Below are positions 1 through 6,943 of a stretch of 21,889 nucleotides of DNA, one piece after another; position 1 is the first letter of the stretch; each line of letters opens with the position of its first letter. This DNA comes from Candidatus Adlerbacteria bacterium RIFCSPHIGHO2_02_FULL_54_18 (GTDB lineage: Bacteria > Patescibacteriota > Minisyncoccia > Phycocordibacterales > SBAW01): contig MEWV01000016.1 in the NCBI GenBank assembly GCA_001775445.1, positions 1 to 21,889 of the forward strand. Direction: 5' to 3'. Position numbers and translations under genes: made by a program. The notes beneath the pieces are model-generated. The model searched no databases. It saw only the letters and a list, made by a program, of their open reading frames with translations, and was not told the origin of the DNA.

Positions 1-567
1 CCACAGGATGGCAAAAACTTTTCCGGATTTCTCAACGGGATGTTCAAACTCCTCTTTACCATCGGCGGAATGGTGGCAGTGGTGAGCTTGGTCTTTGGAG
101 GAGTCACCTATATGGTGTCCGAGATTGTCGGCAAGATAGAGTGGGCAAAAAAGCAGATGCGCGCGGCGCTTTGGGGGCTGGCACTCCTTGTGGTCGCCTG
201 GCTTATCCTCTACACCATCAACCCCCAACTCATCACTTTCAGCTTCAATCCGGTAGAGGTAAGGGTAACGGGCACTACAAATCCCGTCGTAACATCCGGA
301 TGTATGGGTATCGATTGTCTTTCTGTAGCGGAACAACAAGCAGTACAGAATGTGCGGGAAAATGGTACGGTGGGTGCCTCCACCCAAGCAGTAGTAACCA
401 CTCGAACTGTAGCACAAAATCAGGTGCTTGCATGCGACAATTCGGGTGGGAAAGTTCTCTCGGGGCCTTTGTTTATCGGTGGGTGTACACCACATGTACT
501 TACACTATTTTCTTCTTGTACTCCTGTAACGGGCGGCCTTCCTAATAGTGTGTGTGTTCCAAAATAA
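1..567 (+). CDS. T4SS pilin-like (TrbC/VirB2-type) membrane protein, 5' partial
   Basis: The frame is open to the first base of the window, so the gene starts upstream; the ATG at 40 is an internal methionine. What is visible is a hydrophobic segment (LLFTIGGMVAVVSLVFGGVTY), a short charged loop with KIEWAKKQ, and a second hydrophobic segment (WGLALLVVAWLILYTINPQL). This two-helix hairpin with a basic loop is the pattern of VirB2/TrbC-type pilins that Patescibacteria carry next to type IV secretion or pilus genes. After it comes a Thr/Ser/Val-rich tail of about 100 residues with five Cys, which ordinary short VirB2 pilins lack and which may be an extracytoplasmic domain. The next gene starts one base after its stop, so the two are probably cotranscribed. 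The family call is by helix pattern only. Confidence 0.6.
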   Translation, partial: PQDGKNFSGFLNGMFKLLFTIGGMVAVVSLVFGGVTYMVSEIVGKIEWAKKQMRAALWGLALLVVAWLILYTINPQLITFSFNPVEVRVTGTTNPVVTSGCMGIDCLSVAEQQAVQNVRENGTVGASTQAVVTTRTVAQNQVLACDNSGGKVLSGPLFIGGCTPHVLTLFSSCTPVTGGLPNSVCVPK

Positions 568-568
568 T

Positions 569-1801
569 ATGAATAAAAACATTATTTACATAACATCGGG
601 AATCTTTGTTCTCATAGTAGGAGTCCTCCTTTGGTTTTTTGTACTTCCTAAAGGGGCAGACCAACCGGAACAAACGGGCACAGGAGTTCAAACGGGGGGC
701 ACTCAAAGCACCACTTTTGCTGTGGGAGCGGATACAAGCGCCTCCAACCAACCGTTCTCAACTGGAGCGTCGTCTGCAACTGGCGTTACAATACAGAGCG
801 TCTTCAAGATAGACGACGGGCCGGTCGCGGGGGCGGTGCTCATCCAAACTACACGGCCCACCAGCACCATTGCCCGCTATGTGATGCAGCAGAACGCGCA
901 CGTTTTCGACCTGGTACTCGACACGCCGGGCGCCGTGGCACGCTCGGCGTCCAACACCACCGTGCCCGGCGTCGCCGAGGCGCAGTGGGCGGTAGGCGGC
1001 CAAGCTGCACTTTTGCACTACCTCGACGGCGACATCATTAAAACTCTCGCACTCTCCCTCCCCCCTGTTTCAACCTCGACAGTGCGCGCGCCTGCGCGAA
1101 TGCGCTTCCTCCCCGACGGCATCCTCGACTCCGCGTTCTCTCCCGACGGCAAGAGTGTTGCCTATCTGCTCAAAAGCAGTTCAGGTGCCGATGGCTACAC
1201 AGCCGCTGCCGACGGTAGCAACCCTAAAAAACTGTTCTCTCTGCCGCTCTCTCAACTCATCCTCTCGTGGCCCGCACCAAGCACACTGCTCGCGTACTCA
1301 AAATCGGCCGCGGGTACGCCGGGGGTACTGTTTTCTATAAACGCAAAAAGCGGGGCGGTAACCCCGCTTCTGTACGCAAACGGACTTACGGCAACTGCAA
1401 ACAGGGACTTCTCCAAAATTCTATACCAACAAAGTGGTGCTACGGTTCCCATATCATACTCACGAGATATAAAAACCGGACTTAACTCACCACTTTCGTT
1501 TGACCCTTATCCGGAAAAGTGTGCATGGAGCTCTGTTGCTACGTTTGCGCTATATTGCGCCTCTCCTCTACAATTTGTCGGGTCAGGATTTTTAGATGCG
1601 TGGCACTCGGGCACCCAAACAGCAACCGACGCTGTGTTCGGTTATAACTTACAAACTGAGCATTCAGTGATTCTGGCCGTTCCGGGAGGACCTGATGGCG
1701 GCGTACCTTCCGACATCCTCTCGCTCGGCGTCTCGCCCGACGACAAATACATCGTGTTTATTAAAAAAGACGACCGTAGTTTGTGGGGAGTCCGACTGTG
1801 A
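569..1801 (+). CDS. Membrane-anchored beta-propeller-like protein of unknown function
   Basis: A 410-residue protein. Residues about 4-27 form one membrane helix (IIYITSGIFVLIVGVLLWFF), followed by a Gly/Thr/Ser/Gln-rich linker of about 45 residues and a large beta-rich domain. The domain repeats blade-like motifs such as FSPDGKSVAYLL, NRDFSKILYQQ and VSPDDKYIVFIKK, which resemble TolB/WD40-like (PD40) propeller blades. I infer an N-in anchor with the propeller outside the membrane. I chose the ATG at 569 because the GTG at 548 lies inside the previous gene and adds only a short non-hydrophobic stretch. Spacing of one base to the pilin-like gene argues for one operon, so it may serve the same surface apparatus. 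No enzymatic motif is seen. The stop codon is followed at once by a strong hairpin. Confidence 0.7.
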   Translation: MNKNIIYITSGIFVLIVGVLLWFFVLPKGADQPEQTGTGVQTGGTQSTTFAVGADTSASNQPFSTGASSATGVTIQSVFKIDDGPVAGAVLIQTTRPTSTIARYVMQQNAHVFDLVLDTPGAVARSASNTTVPGVAEAQWAVGGQAALLHYLDGDIIKTLALSLPPVSTSTVRAPARMRFLPDGILDSAFSPDGKSVAYLLKSSSGADGYTAAADGSNPKKLFSLPLSQLILSWPAPSTLLAYSKSAAGTPGVLFSINAKSGAVTPLLYANGLTATANRDFSKILYQQSGATVPISYSRDIKTGLNSPLSFDPYPEKCAWSSVATFALYCASPLQFVGSGFLDAWHSGTQTATDAVFGYNLQTEHSVILAVPGGPDGGVPSDILSLGVSPDDKYIVFIKKDDRSLWGVRL

Positions 1802-1830
1802 CGCGACGGGAGGCCTCGCCTCCCGTCGCG
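1802..1830 (+). repeat. REP-like palindrome, left copy
   Basis: A perfect 13-bp inverted repeat (cgcgacgggaggc / gcctcccgtcgcg) with loop ctc begins on the base after the stop of the preceding gene. Its central 22 bases (1805-1826) recur exactly at 2534-2555, beyond the transposase gene. There is no T-run after the stem, so it reads better as a REP element than as a terminator, although it may still stabilise 3' ends. Confidence 0.75.
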
Positions 1831-1851
1831 CGTTATGTTAGAGTATCTAGT

Positions 1852-2535
1852 ATGGCTTATAGGAAACCTTTTGGAATAGGGGAATTTTATCACTGCTACA
1901 ATCGAGGAGTAGACAAGAGGCGCATATTTCAACAGAAAAAAGATTACGAGCGGTTTCTTTCTTTGCTCTATATTTGCAATGGAACAAAAAGTGTCCAAAT
2001 CTCCGACCGAAACGACACTTCTCTCTACTCAATTTTGATGAACAACTCTATTGACCGAGGCAAGTCTCTCACTAACATTGTTGCGTATGCTCTTATGCCT
2101 AACCATATACATTTTGTCCTTAAAGAAACAGATGAGAAGGGCATCGCATCCTTTATGCAGAAAGTATTTACTGGCTACACTATGTACTTCAATAGGCGAT
2201 ACCAACGAACAGGAACGCTGTTTGCGGGCCCATTTAAGTCGCGTCATATTTTTGACGACCGCTACCTAAAGCAGGCACTGCCGTACGTAATGCTTAACCC
2301 GATTGAGTTATTCGAACCTAAATGGAAAACCGGGGTGAGGAATATTGCCGCATGTGAAAGATGGCTGCCTACCTATGCTTACTCAAGCTTGCCGGACTTC
2401 TTGAAACAAAAAAGGCCCGAGGGAAAACTTTTGGGAACGGTGCCTGAATCGCTTTATGATTCAAAGCCGTCGCTGCACAAAATGCTTACAACAGCGCAAG
2501 AATATTACCGAGAACGCGGGGGAGAAACGTTATGA
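1852..2535 (+). CDS. REP-associated tyrosine transposase (Y1/HUH family)
   Basis: A 227-residue Y1 transposase-like protein. Visible family landmarks are the N-terminal FYHCYNRGVDKRRIF block, the metal-binding HUH motif in YALMPNHIHFVLKE, and downstream LPYVMLNPIE, which corresponds to the conserved YxxxNP helix where the probable catalytic tyrosine sits. This family (RAYT, related to IS200/IS605 TnpA) nicks single-stranded DNA at palindromic REP sequences; many are single-copy, domesticated genes rather than mobile IS. The flanking exact palindromes at 1805-1826 and 2534-2555 fit that. I took the ATG at 1852: an upstream extension would read through the left palindrome. No Shine-Dalgarno site is seen; TAGAGT lies 7 bases upstream. 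The stop codon overlaps the right palindrome. No TnpB-like partner is present. Confidence 0.9.
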   Translation: MAYRKPFGIGEFYHCYNRGVDKRRIFQQKKDYERFLSLLYICNGTKSVQISDRNDTSLYSILMNNSIDRGKSLTNIVAYALMPNHIHFVLKETDEKGIASFMQKVFTGYTMYFNRRYQRTGTLFAGPFKSRHIFDDRYLKQALPYVMLNPIELFEPKWKTGVRNIAACERWLPTYAYSSLPDFLKQKRPEGKLLGTVPESLYDSKPSLHKMLTTAQEYYRERGGETL

Positions 2536-2555
2536 CGGGAGGCCTCGCCTCCCGT
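2534..2555 (+). repeat. REP-like palindrome, right copy
   Basis: Twenty-two bases identical to 1805-1826, forming a 9-bp stem (acgggaggc / gcctcccgt) around ctc. It overlaps the TGA of the transposase gene and lies between that gene and the convergent jag gene. Identity stops sharply: the left copy has four more paired bases at each foot of the stem, this copy does not. Confidence 0.75.
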
Positions 2556-2601
2556 GGAGGATGGCGTTGTGGTGTTGTTCAGTCGTACTGGTCATTCTAG
2601 T

Positions 2602-3066
2602 CTAGGATTCTGCCAGAGCAGAATCTTTGTATTTAAGCACTACGCGACGGAACTTACCTTCCCCGGAGGACTCGGTTTTTATTTCCGGATCATCGGCAAA
2701 GAGCTCGTGCACCACCAAACGCTCATATGCGCTCATGGGAGCGAGCTCCACATCGTGCTTAAAAAGCCGCGCGCGCTGGGCGAGCATCCGCGCGGCGGCG
2801 CGCACCTTCTCCATCTCCATCTCGTGAAAGCCGTTGACGTCTATAAGAAAGCTGGCCGCCTCCTCGCCGTGCTTCTGTTCGACCATCCGACGGGCAATAG
2901 TGTTGAGCGCCTTAAGGTGCTCGCCGCGGGGGCCTATGAGCAGGGAGGAGTCCGGGGAGTCCACGGCAATGACCGTGCGGTGGCCGGTGGTAACCTCGAG
3001 AGCCCCCACTTCAACCTCAAGGAGAGCGAGGAGCTCGGTAATAAAATTTTTGAGGTCGGCGGGCAT
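2602..3066 (-). CDS. jag: Jag/KhpB RNA-binding protein (KH + R3H domains)
   Basis: A 154-residue protein. Residues about 28-80 form a type II KH domain with the VDSPDSSLLIGPRGEHLKAL segment (GxxG-like loop GPRG), and residues about 90-154 form an R3H domain with MSAYERLVVHELFADDPEIKTESSGEG (the R-x-x-x-H core). Jag/KhpB/EloR proteins bind RNA and influence cell elongation and division in Firmicutes. The Jag-N domain found at the front of many homologues is absent, giving a short two-domain form. It is the last gene of rpmH-rnpA-yidC-jag, 54 bases after yidC, the order seen beside many bacterial origins. It converges on the transposase gene. Confidence 0.9.
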   Translation of the reverse strand: MPADLKNFITELLALLEVEVGALEVTTGHRTVIAVDSPDSSLLIGPRGEHLKALNTIARRMVEQKHGEEAASFLIDVNGFHEMEMEKVRAAARMLAQRARLFKHDVELAPMSAYERLVVHELFADDPEIKTESSGEGKFRRVVLKYKDSALAES

Positions 3067-3120
3067 TCAACTACCATACCCAAACGCCTCTACAATTACA
3101 AGGCGAGGGCGTGATGAGTA

Positions 3121-3834
3121 TTATTTTTGCTGTCCTTGCCGGCGGATTATCCATTCCTGACCGAGCGAAAAGATGTTCCCCGCAACAAAGTAGAGTCCCA
3201 CAGCCGCGGCAAGAAAGTAGGAGGCGACAGCCATCAGCGCCGGCATAAAGTAGAGCATCATCCCTTGCTGCATATTATGCATCGCCACCTTGTCCGGATG
3301 TGCCGATGCAAGGGCGGGCGTGCGGGCAAGAGTGAGCCGTATGGCAAGATACTGTGTGAGCCCCACAATGAGCGCGAGTATGACGTTTTTTGGCTCAAGT
3401 AAATTGATGAGTCCAAAAAAATTTGTCGAGACCGCATTGGGGACCGACACAAACGAGTAAAGGAGCTCCGTATTTATATCGGGAAAACCCTCGTGGAAAA
3501 GTGCCAAGTAGAGCGCAATAATGACGGCAAACTGCACAAACAGCGCACCAAAGCCGGCGAGAGGATTGACCTTGTATTTTTTAAACAGCGCGAGCTGCTC
3601 GCGCGCCGCCTGTTCTTTGTCGTTTTTATACTTTTCCTTCAACGTATCGAGTTCGCCCTGCATGGCAGCCATTCCCATCTGTGTACGGATAGAGGCGGTA
3701 AAGATGGGGTAGAGCACCAGCCGCATAAGAAAAGTAAGCCCTATTATGGCAAGCCCTGTGTCGCCGTGTGGCATAACGCCGACCAGTGCTACAAACACGT
3801 TGTAGATTGGTTGTACTAAGAAAGTTTGAAACAT
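3121..3834 (-). CDS. yidC: Membrane protein insertase YidC
   Basis: A 237-residue polytopic protein with the core five-helix YidC/Oxa1 fold and no large periplasmic P1 domain, as in Gram-positive and other short homologues. Visible landmarks are the first helix (FQTFLVQPIYNVFVALVG), the second helix with the groove arginine (LTFLMRLVLYPIF), a charged cytoplasmic coiled hairpin (LDTLKEKYKNDKEQAAREQLALFKKYKVNPLAG), and C-terminal helices ending AGNIFSLGQEWIIRRQ. It inserts membrane proteins alone or with SecYEG. Its start overlaps the end of rnpA by 19 bases, which suggests translational coupling. No clear Shine-Dalgarno site is present. Confidence 0.95.
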   Translation of the reverse strand: MFQTFLVQPIYNVFVALVGVMPHGDTGLAIIGLTFLMRLVLYPIFTASIRTQMGMAAMQGELDTLKEKYKNDKEQAAREQLALFKKYKVNPLAGFGALFVQFAVIIALYLALFHEGFPDINTELLYSFVSVPNAVSTNFFGLINLLEPKNVILALIVGLTQYLAIRLTLARTPALASAHPDKVAMHNMQQGMMLYFMPALMAVASYFLAAAVGLYFVAGNIFSLGQEWIIRRQGQQK

Positions 3835-4112
3835 AATTCTTTAAGTTCGCCGATGTCGAGTGTGGGCTTGTGCAGAAAGAAAACAACATTCTTACCGGGA
3901 GGGAGCAGTGGCCGCAGCGCATCGTAGCACGTTCGGCGCAAGCGATTGCGTGCCACCGCGCTCTTGGCCACCTTGGTACTCACAACGACCGCGGCGCGGG
4001 AGTGCACTGCAGGGACATACTTAGCCGAGAGTGTTGCAGACCGTGCGGAGCGCCCACGCTTTAGTATCACACGAACCTCCGCCGCACTAAGCCGGGAGCG
4101 CTGGGGGAGCAT
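3816..4112 (-). CDS. rnpA: Ribonuclease P protein component
   Basis: A 98-residue basic protein, close to the family's usual 110-120. The RNR signature is clear in KVAKSAVARNRLRR (about residues 47-60), and an N-terminal LPQRSRLSAAEV segment corresponds to the usual hydrophobic/basic opening. It assists the RNase P RNA in trimming tRNA 5' ends. It starts 3 bases after the stop of rpmH and overlaps yidC, so the order rpmH-rnpA-yidC-jag is intact. The initiating ATG has no Shine-Dalgarno site and is probably reached by coupling from rpmH. Confidence 0.93.
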   Translation of the reverse strand: MLPQRSRLSAAEVRVILKRGRSARSATLSAKYVPAVHSRAAVVVSTKVAKSAVARNRLRRTCYDALRPLLPPGKNVVFFLHKPTLDIGELKELCFKLS

Positions 4113-4115
4113 GAG

Positions 4116-4250
4116 TTAGTGTGCAAGCGTGGAGCGACCTTTACGGCGGCGGCGCTGTATCGTTTTACGGCCTCCGGCGCTCGCCGCGCGGCGCAAAAAC
4201 CCATGACTTCTTGCTCTTTTTCGCTTTTTTGGCTGATATGTTTGAGACAT
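4116..4250 (-). CDS. rpmH: 50S ribosomal protein bL34
   Basis: A 44-residue, very basic protein. Reading the complement of 4250-4116 gives MSQTYQPKKRKRARSHGF at the start, then LRRAASAGGRKTIQRRRRKG and a short tail, aligning over its whole length with bL34 (the usual start is MKRTYQPSKRKR followed by a HGF motif). It sits where bL34 is expected, immediately before rnpA (3-base gap) and divergent from dnaA. A -10-like TATCAT lies only 6 bases before the ATG, so the message is probably leaderless. Confidence 0.95.
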   Translation of the reverse strand: MSQTYQPKKRKRARSHGFLRRAASAGGRKTIQRRRRKGRSTLAH

Positions 4251-4256
4251 ACGTCA

Positions 4257-4285
4257 ATGATACTCTATCCCCAAATTCTCCACAA
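4257..4285 (-). promoter_or_regulatory. Probable rpmH operon promoter
   Basis: On the minus strand TTGTGG (4285-4280) and TATCAT (4262-4257) are separated by 17 bases. The -10 differs from TATAAT at one position; the -35 is weak (TTG only). Predicted transcription would begin at or within a base of the rpmH ATG. The -35 hexamer overlaps a DnaA-box-like 9-mer. Confidence 0.5.
4265..4284 (+). promoter_or_regulatory. Two imperfect DnaA boxes between rpmH and dnaA
   Basis: CTATCCCCA (4265-4273) matches the consensus TTATCCACA at 7 of 9 bases and TTCTCCACA (4276-4284) at 8 of 9. Both are on the same strand, two bases apart, within the divergent rpmH/dnaA control region and over the rpmH -35. Autoregulation by DnaA or a role in the origin is an inference. 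Confidence 0.4.
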
Positions 4286-4307
4286 CATATGAACAGTTTT
4301 AGCTGTT

Positions 4308-4336
4308 TTGACGTAAGGGAGCTGCTCGCGTACAGT
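4308..4336 (+). promoter_or_regulatory. Probable dnaA promoter
   Basis: TTGACG (4308-4313) and TACAGT (4331-4336) with an exact 17-base spacer; five and four of six consensus bases match. The predicted start near 4343 leaves a leader of about 18 bases without a Shine-Dalgarno site before the dnaA ATG at 4361. Confidence 0.55.
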
Positions 4337-4360
4337 GATGAATGCTTGTTTGCACCCACT

Positions 4361-5701
4361 ATGACCACCACTAAAGAACTTTGGGAAAATGCGCTCGTCG
4401 AACTGGAGCTAAGTATCTCGAAGCCAAACTTTAACACCTGGTTTAAAGATACACATATTGTCAGAGTAGAGGACGGCACCGTCTCTCTCGGCGTCCCGTC
4501 GCAGTTTGCTCGAGACTGGCTCTCCGCAAAATTTCATAAAGACATATTGCACTCGCTGCGTACGCTCTCGGAGAGTGTGCGCACAGTCGAGTATGTAATA
4601 TCGCGGGGCCCAAAAAGGACAGGGGAGGAGGGAAGGGTTATACCTCCCCCTCCGACAGAGCTCCCGCTCGAGTCCGTACACCAAAAAAGCAACCTTAACC
4701 CACGGTTTACCTTTGAGACCTTTGTGGTAGGACCTTTCAACGAGCTTGCTCATGCGGCCGCGCAGGCAGTGGTGCGCAAACCGGGCATCGCCTATAATCC
4801 TCTCCTTGTCTACGGCCCTACCGGGCTGGGGAAGACCCATCTTATCCAGGCGATAGGCAACCATTTTAGGGTGAGCGCCCCGGAGCGTAAGGTCTACTAT
4901 GTCACCTCGGAGAAATTCTCTATGGATTATGTGTCCTCTCTGCAAGCGGGAAAGGTACAGTCATTTAAAGAAAAGTACCGACAATATGACCTCCTTATTA
5001 TGGATGACGTGCAGTTTCTGGCAGGACGTGACAAAATTAAAGAAGAATTTTTTCATCTCTTCAATTACTTACATGATTCCAATAAACAACTGGTTTTCTC
5101 CTCCGACCAGCACCCAAATGTGATTCAAAACCTTGAAGACCGACTAAAATCCCGCTTCAGCGCCGGGATGATTGTGTCGGTGACACCGCCCGACCATCAA
5201 TCGCGCCTGGCTATAATCAGAACAAAAGCGGCCGCGCATAATTTCTACCTTACTGATGAGGTGTTGGAGTATTTGGCTACGACAATTGAGGGAAATGTCC
5301 GCGAGCTGGAAGGAGCTTTAAACACATTAATGATCCAATTTGAGATGCGGGGACAACCGCTTACGGTAAATGATGCAAAAACGCTTCTCCGTGGTGCAGG
5401 AGGGACAACTAAAAAAGCTGTCTCTGTACAAGAGGTGGTCAAAACAATAGCTAACTTTTATGGAGTAGAGGAGGGGAGTATTTATGAAAAAACACGCCGG
5501 AAAGAAGTGGTACGTCCAAGGCAGGTTATTATGTTTCTCCTACGAGAGGACTTTAAAATATCTTTTCCTACAATAGGAGAAAAACTCGGTGGTCGAGACC
5601 ACACCACTGTTATTCATTCGTGTGACAAAATTAAGAACGATATACGTGGGGATAGTGTGTTGAGTAATGAAATTCATCAAATACGACTTATGTTGAAATG
5701 A
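4361..5701 (+). CDS. dnaA: Chromosomal replication initiator DnaA
   Basis: A 446-residue protein with all four DnaA regions: domain I (residues 1 to about 80, with LWENALVELELSISKPNFNTW), a short linker of about 25 residues with a PPPP run, the AAA+ domain III with Walker A GPTGLGKTHL near residue 151 and Walker B LLIMDDVQF near 211, and DNA-binding domain IV with the signature GGRDHTTVIHSC near 411. It binds DnaA boxes and opens the origin. In-frame ATGs upstream exist, but the extension is not like any DnaA N-terminus and would cross the promoter and rpmH; the ATG at 4361 begins the conserved domain I. Neighbours rpmH (divergent) and dnaN (downstream) give the classic origin arrangement. 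Confidence 0.97.
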   Translation: MTTTKELWENALVELELSISKPNFNTWFKDTHIVRVEDGTVSLGVPSQFARDWLSAKFHKDILHSLRTLSESVRTVEYVISRGPKRTGEEGRVIPPPPTELPLESVHQKSNLNPRFTFETFVVGPFNELAHAAAQAVVRKPGIAYNPLLVYGPTGLGKTHLIQAIGNHFRVSAPERKVYYVTSEKFSMDYVSSLQAGKVQSFKEKYRQYDLLIMDDVQFLAGRDKIKEEFFHLFNYLHDSNKQLVFSSDQHPNVIQNLEDRLKSRFSAGMIVSVTPPDHQSRLAIIRTKAAAHNFYLTDEVLEYLATTIEGNVRELEGALNTLMIQFEMRGQPLTVNDAKTLLRGAGGTTKKAVSVQEVVKTIANFYGVEEGSIYEKTRRKEVVRPRQVIMFLLREDFKISFPTIGEKLGGRDHTTVIHSCDKIKNDIRGDSVLSNEIHQIRLMLK

Positions 5702-5823
5702 TTAATTATCCACAGTAGTGTGTATAATACCGTATTAAAAATATGAGACCTTATAATGAAAAAATACTCTTTTCCACAATCCACAACCCTAATAGTAATA
5801 GTATCTTTATATAAAGAATAATT
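5702..5823 (+). other. Candidate oriC / dnaN control region with DnaA boxes
   Basis: This 122-base AT-rich spacer between dnaA and dnaN contains a perfect DnaA box TTATCCACA at 5706-5714, a one-mismatch box TTTTCCACA at 5770-5778 and a 7-of-9 box CAATCCACA at 5777-5785, all in the same orientation, plus AT-rich DNA (5786-5823) that could serve as an unwinding stretch. A -10-like TATAAT at 5723-5728 and another at 5752-5757 may drive dnaN; a third candidate, TATAAA (5810-5815), lies 8 bases before the dnaN ATG. An origin here agrees with the gene order but is an inference. Confidence 0.55.
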
Positions 5824-6921
5824 ATGAAATTTGAAACACAACTAGAAACTCTACAAGCTGCTTCACTATCTGTTGGAAGATTTTCGGAGCGTAAAGCAAA
5901 TCTACCAGTGCTTGGGTGTATATTACTCACCACTGAGGGTAATAAACTTGTGCTTCGGGCGACAAATCTTGAGTGTGGGGTGGAGGTGGTTATCCCTGCA
6001 AAAATAATAAACGAAGGTATTGTTGCGGTGCCAGCTGCGACACTGTCTGGATTTCTTGGGAACGGCCGCGGTAAGACGGTCTCAGCTCAGTTGTCGGGCG
6101 AGGTATTTAAAATTGAAACCGAACGCGCCTCCGCTTCAATAAAAACGCTGTCGCACGAGGACTTTCCTATATTGCCGCGTGTCTCCGCTGAACGCTCGTT
6201 TAAAGTTAAAGCGGCTGATATAGTGCGCGCTATACGATCGGTTGCCTATTGTGCCTCACTGTCCGCTATTAAACCCGAGCTTCAAAGTGTTTTACTTTAT
6301 GGGGATGCGGGAAAGCTTATCACTGTCGCAACCGACTCCTTTCGACTTGCGGAGAAGACGGTTCCTCTACGCTCAACAGGCACCGTCCCACAGATGCTGC
6401 TGCCGGCGCGCAACGCCGCCGAACTTATGCGCATCCTCGAGGGTGCCTCGGGAGACGCCGAATTTTATTACAACGACAACCAACTTTCTATACAACACAA
6501 CAGCACCTACTATACGAGCCGGCTCCTCGATGGGGCCTTCCCTAATTATCGCCAAATACTCCCAAAATCCTTCTCCACCGAAGCGGTGGTGCTCCGTGAG
6601 GATATGGGCTCGGCGCTCAAGTCACTCTCTATTTTTGCCGACAAATTTGCGCAAGTTGTACTCTCGATAGATCCGTCTAAAAAAGCGCTCCTACTCTCTT
6701 CGCGCAACCCCGATGTGGGCGAGCAAATTTCGACCGTAAAAGCGGCGATAGAGGGTGCCCAAGTTTCCGTCTCCTTCAACGGACGCTACCTGGCCGACTC
6801 TCTACAAGCTATCTCGGGCGACTCGGTGCGGCTGCACTCCAACGGTCCGGGCAAGGCAATGCTCATTAAAGATGCATCTGACGACTCCTTCCAGTATCTC
6901 GCAATGCCAATGAACCGATAA
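5824..6921 (+). CDS. dnaN: DNA polymerase III beta subunit (sliding clamp)
   Basis: A 365-residue protein, the usual clamp length. The opening MKFETQLETLQAASLSVGRFSERKANLPVLGCILL and the ending DSFQYLAMPMNR correspond to the family's conserved ends (the usual terminus is a YxxMPMR motif). Three repeated clamp folds are expected; internal landmarks include ATNLECGVEVVIPA and ATDSFRLAEKTV. It encircles DNA and tethers polymerases. It follows dnaA on the same strand after a DnaA-box-rich spacer. It ends in three consecutive in-frame TAA codons (6919-6927), and its end lies 22 bases from the convergent penicillin-binding protein gene; no hairpin terminator is seen there, only a T-run. Confidence 0.97.
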   Translation: MKFETQLETLQAASLSVGRFSERKANLPVLGCILLTTEGNKLVLRATNLECGVEVVIPAKIINEGIVAVPAATLSGFLGNGRGKTVSAQLSGEVFKIETERASASIKTLSHEDFPILPRVSAERSFKVKAADIVRAIRSVAYCASLSAIKPELQSVLLYGDAGKLITVATDSFRLAEKTVPLRSTGTVPQMLLPARNAAELMRILEGASGDAEFYYNDNQLSIQHNSTYYTSRLLDGAFPNYRQILPKSFSTEAVVLREDMGSALKSLSIFADKFAQVVLSIDPSKKALLLSSRNPDVGEQISTVKAAIEGAQVSVSFNGRYLADSLQAISGDSVRLHSNGPGKAMLIKDASDDSFQYLAMPMNR

Positions 6922-6943
6922 TAATAAATCAACTGGCTTTTTT

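Noticed and set aside
1802..2555. A complete IS200/IS605 insertion sequence
   Set aside because: The two ends are the same palindrome in the same orientation, there is no TnpB, and no target-site features; the RAYT/REP interpretation fits better.
2554..3114. Plus-strand open frame of 186 codons over jag
   Set aside because: Antisense to the KH and R3H domains; the minus-strand product is clear.
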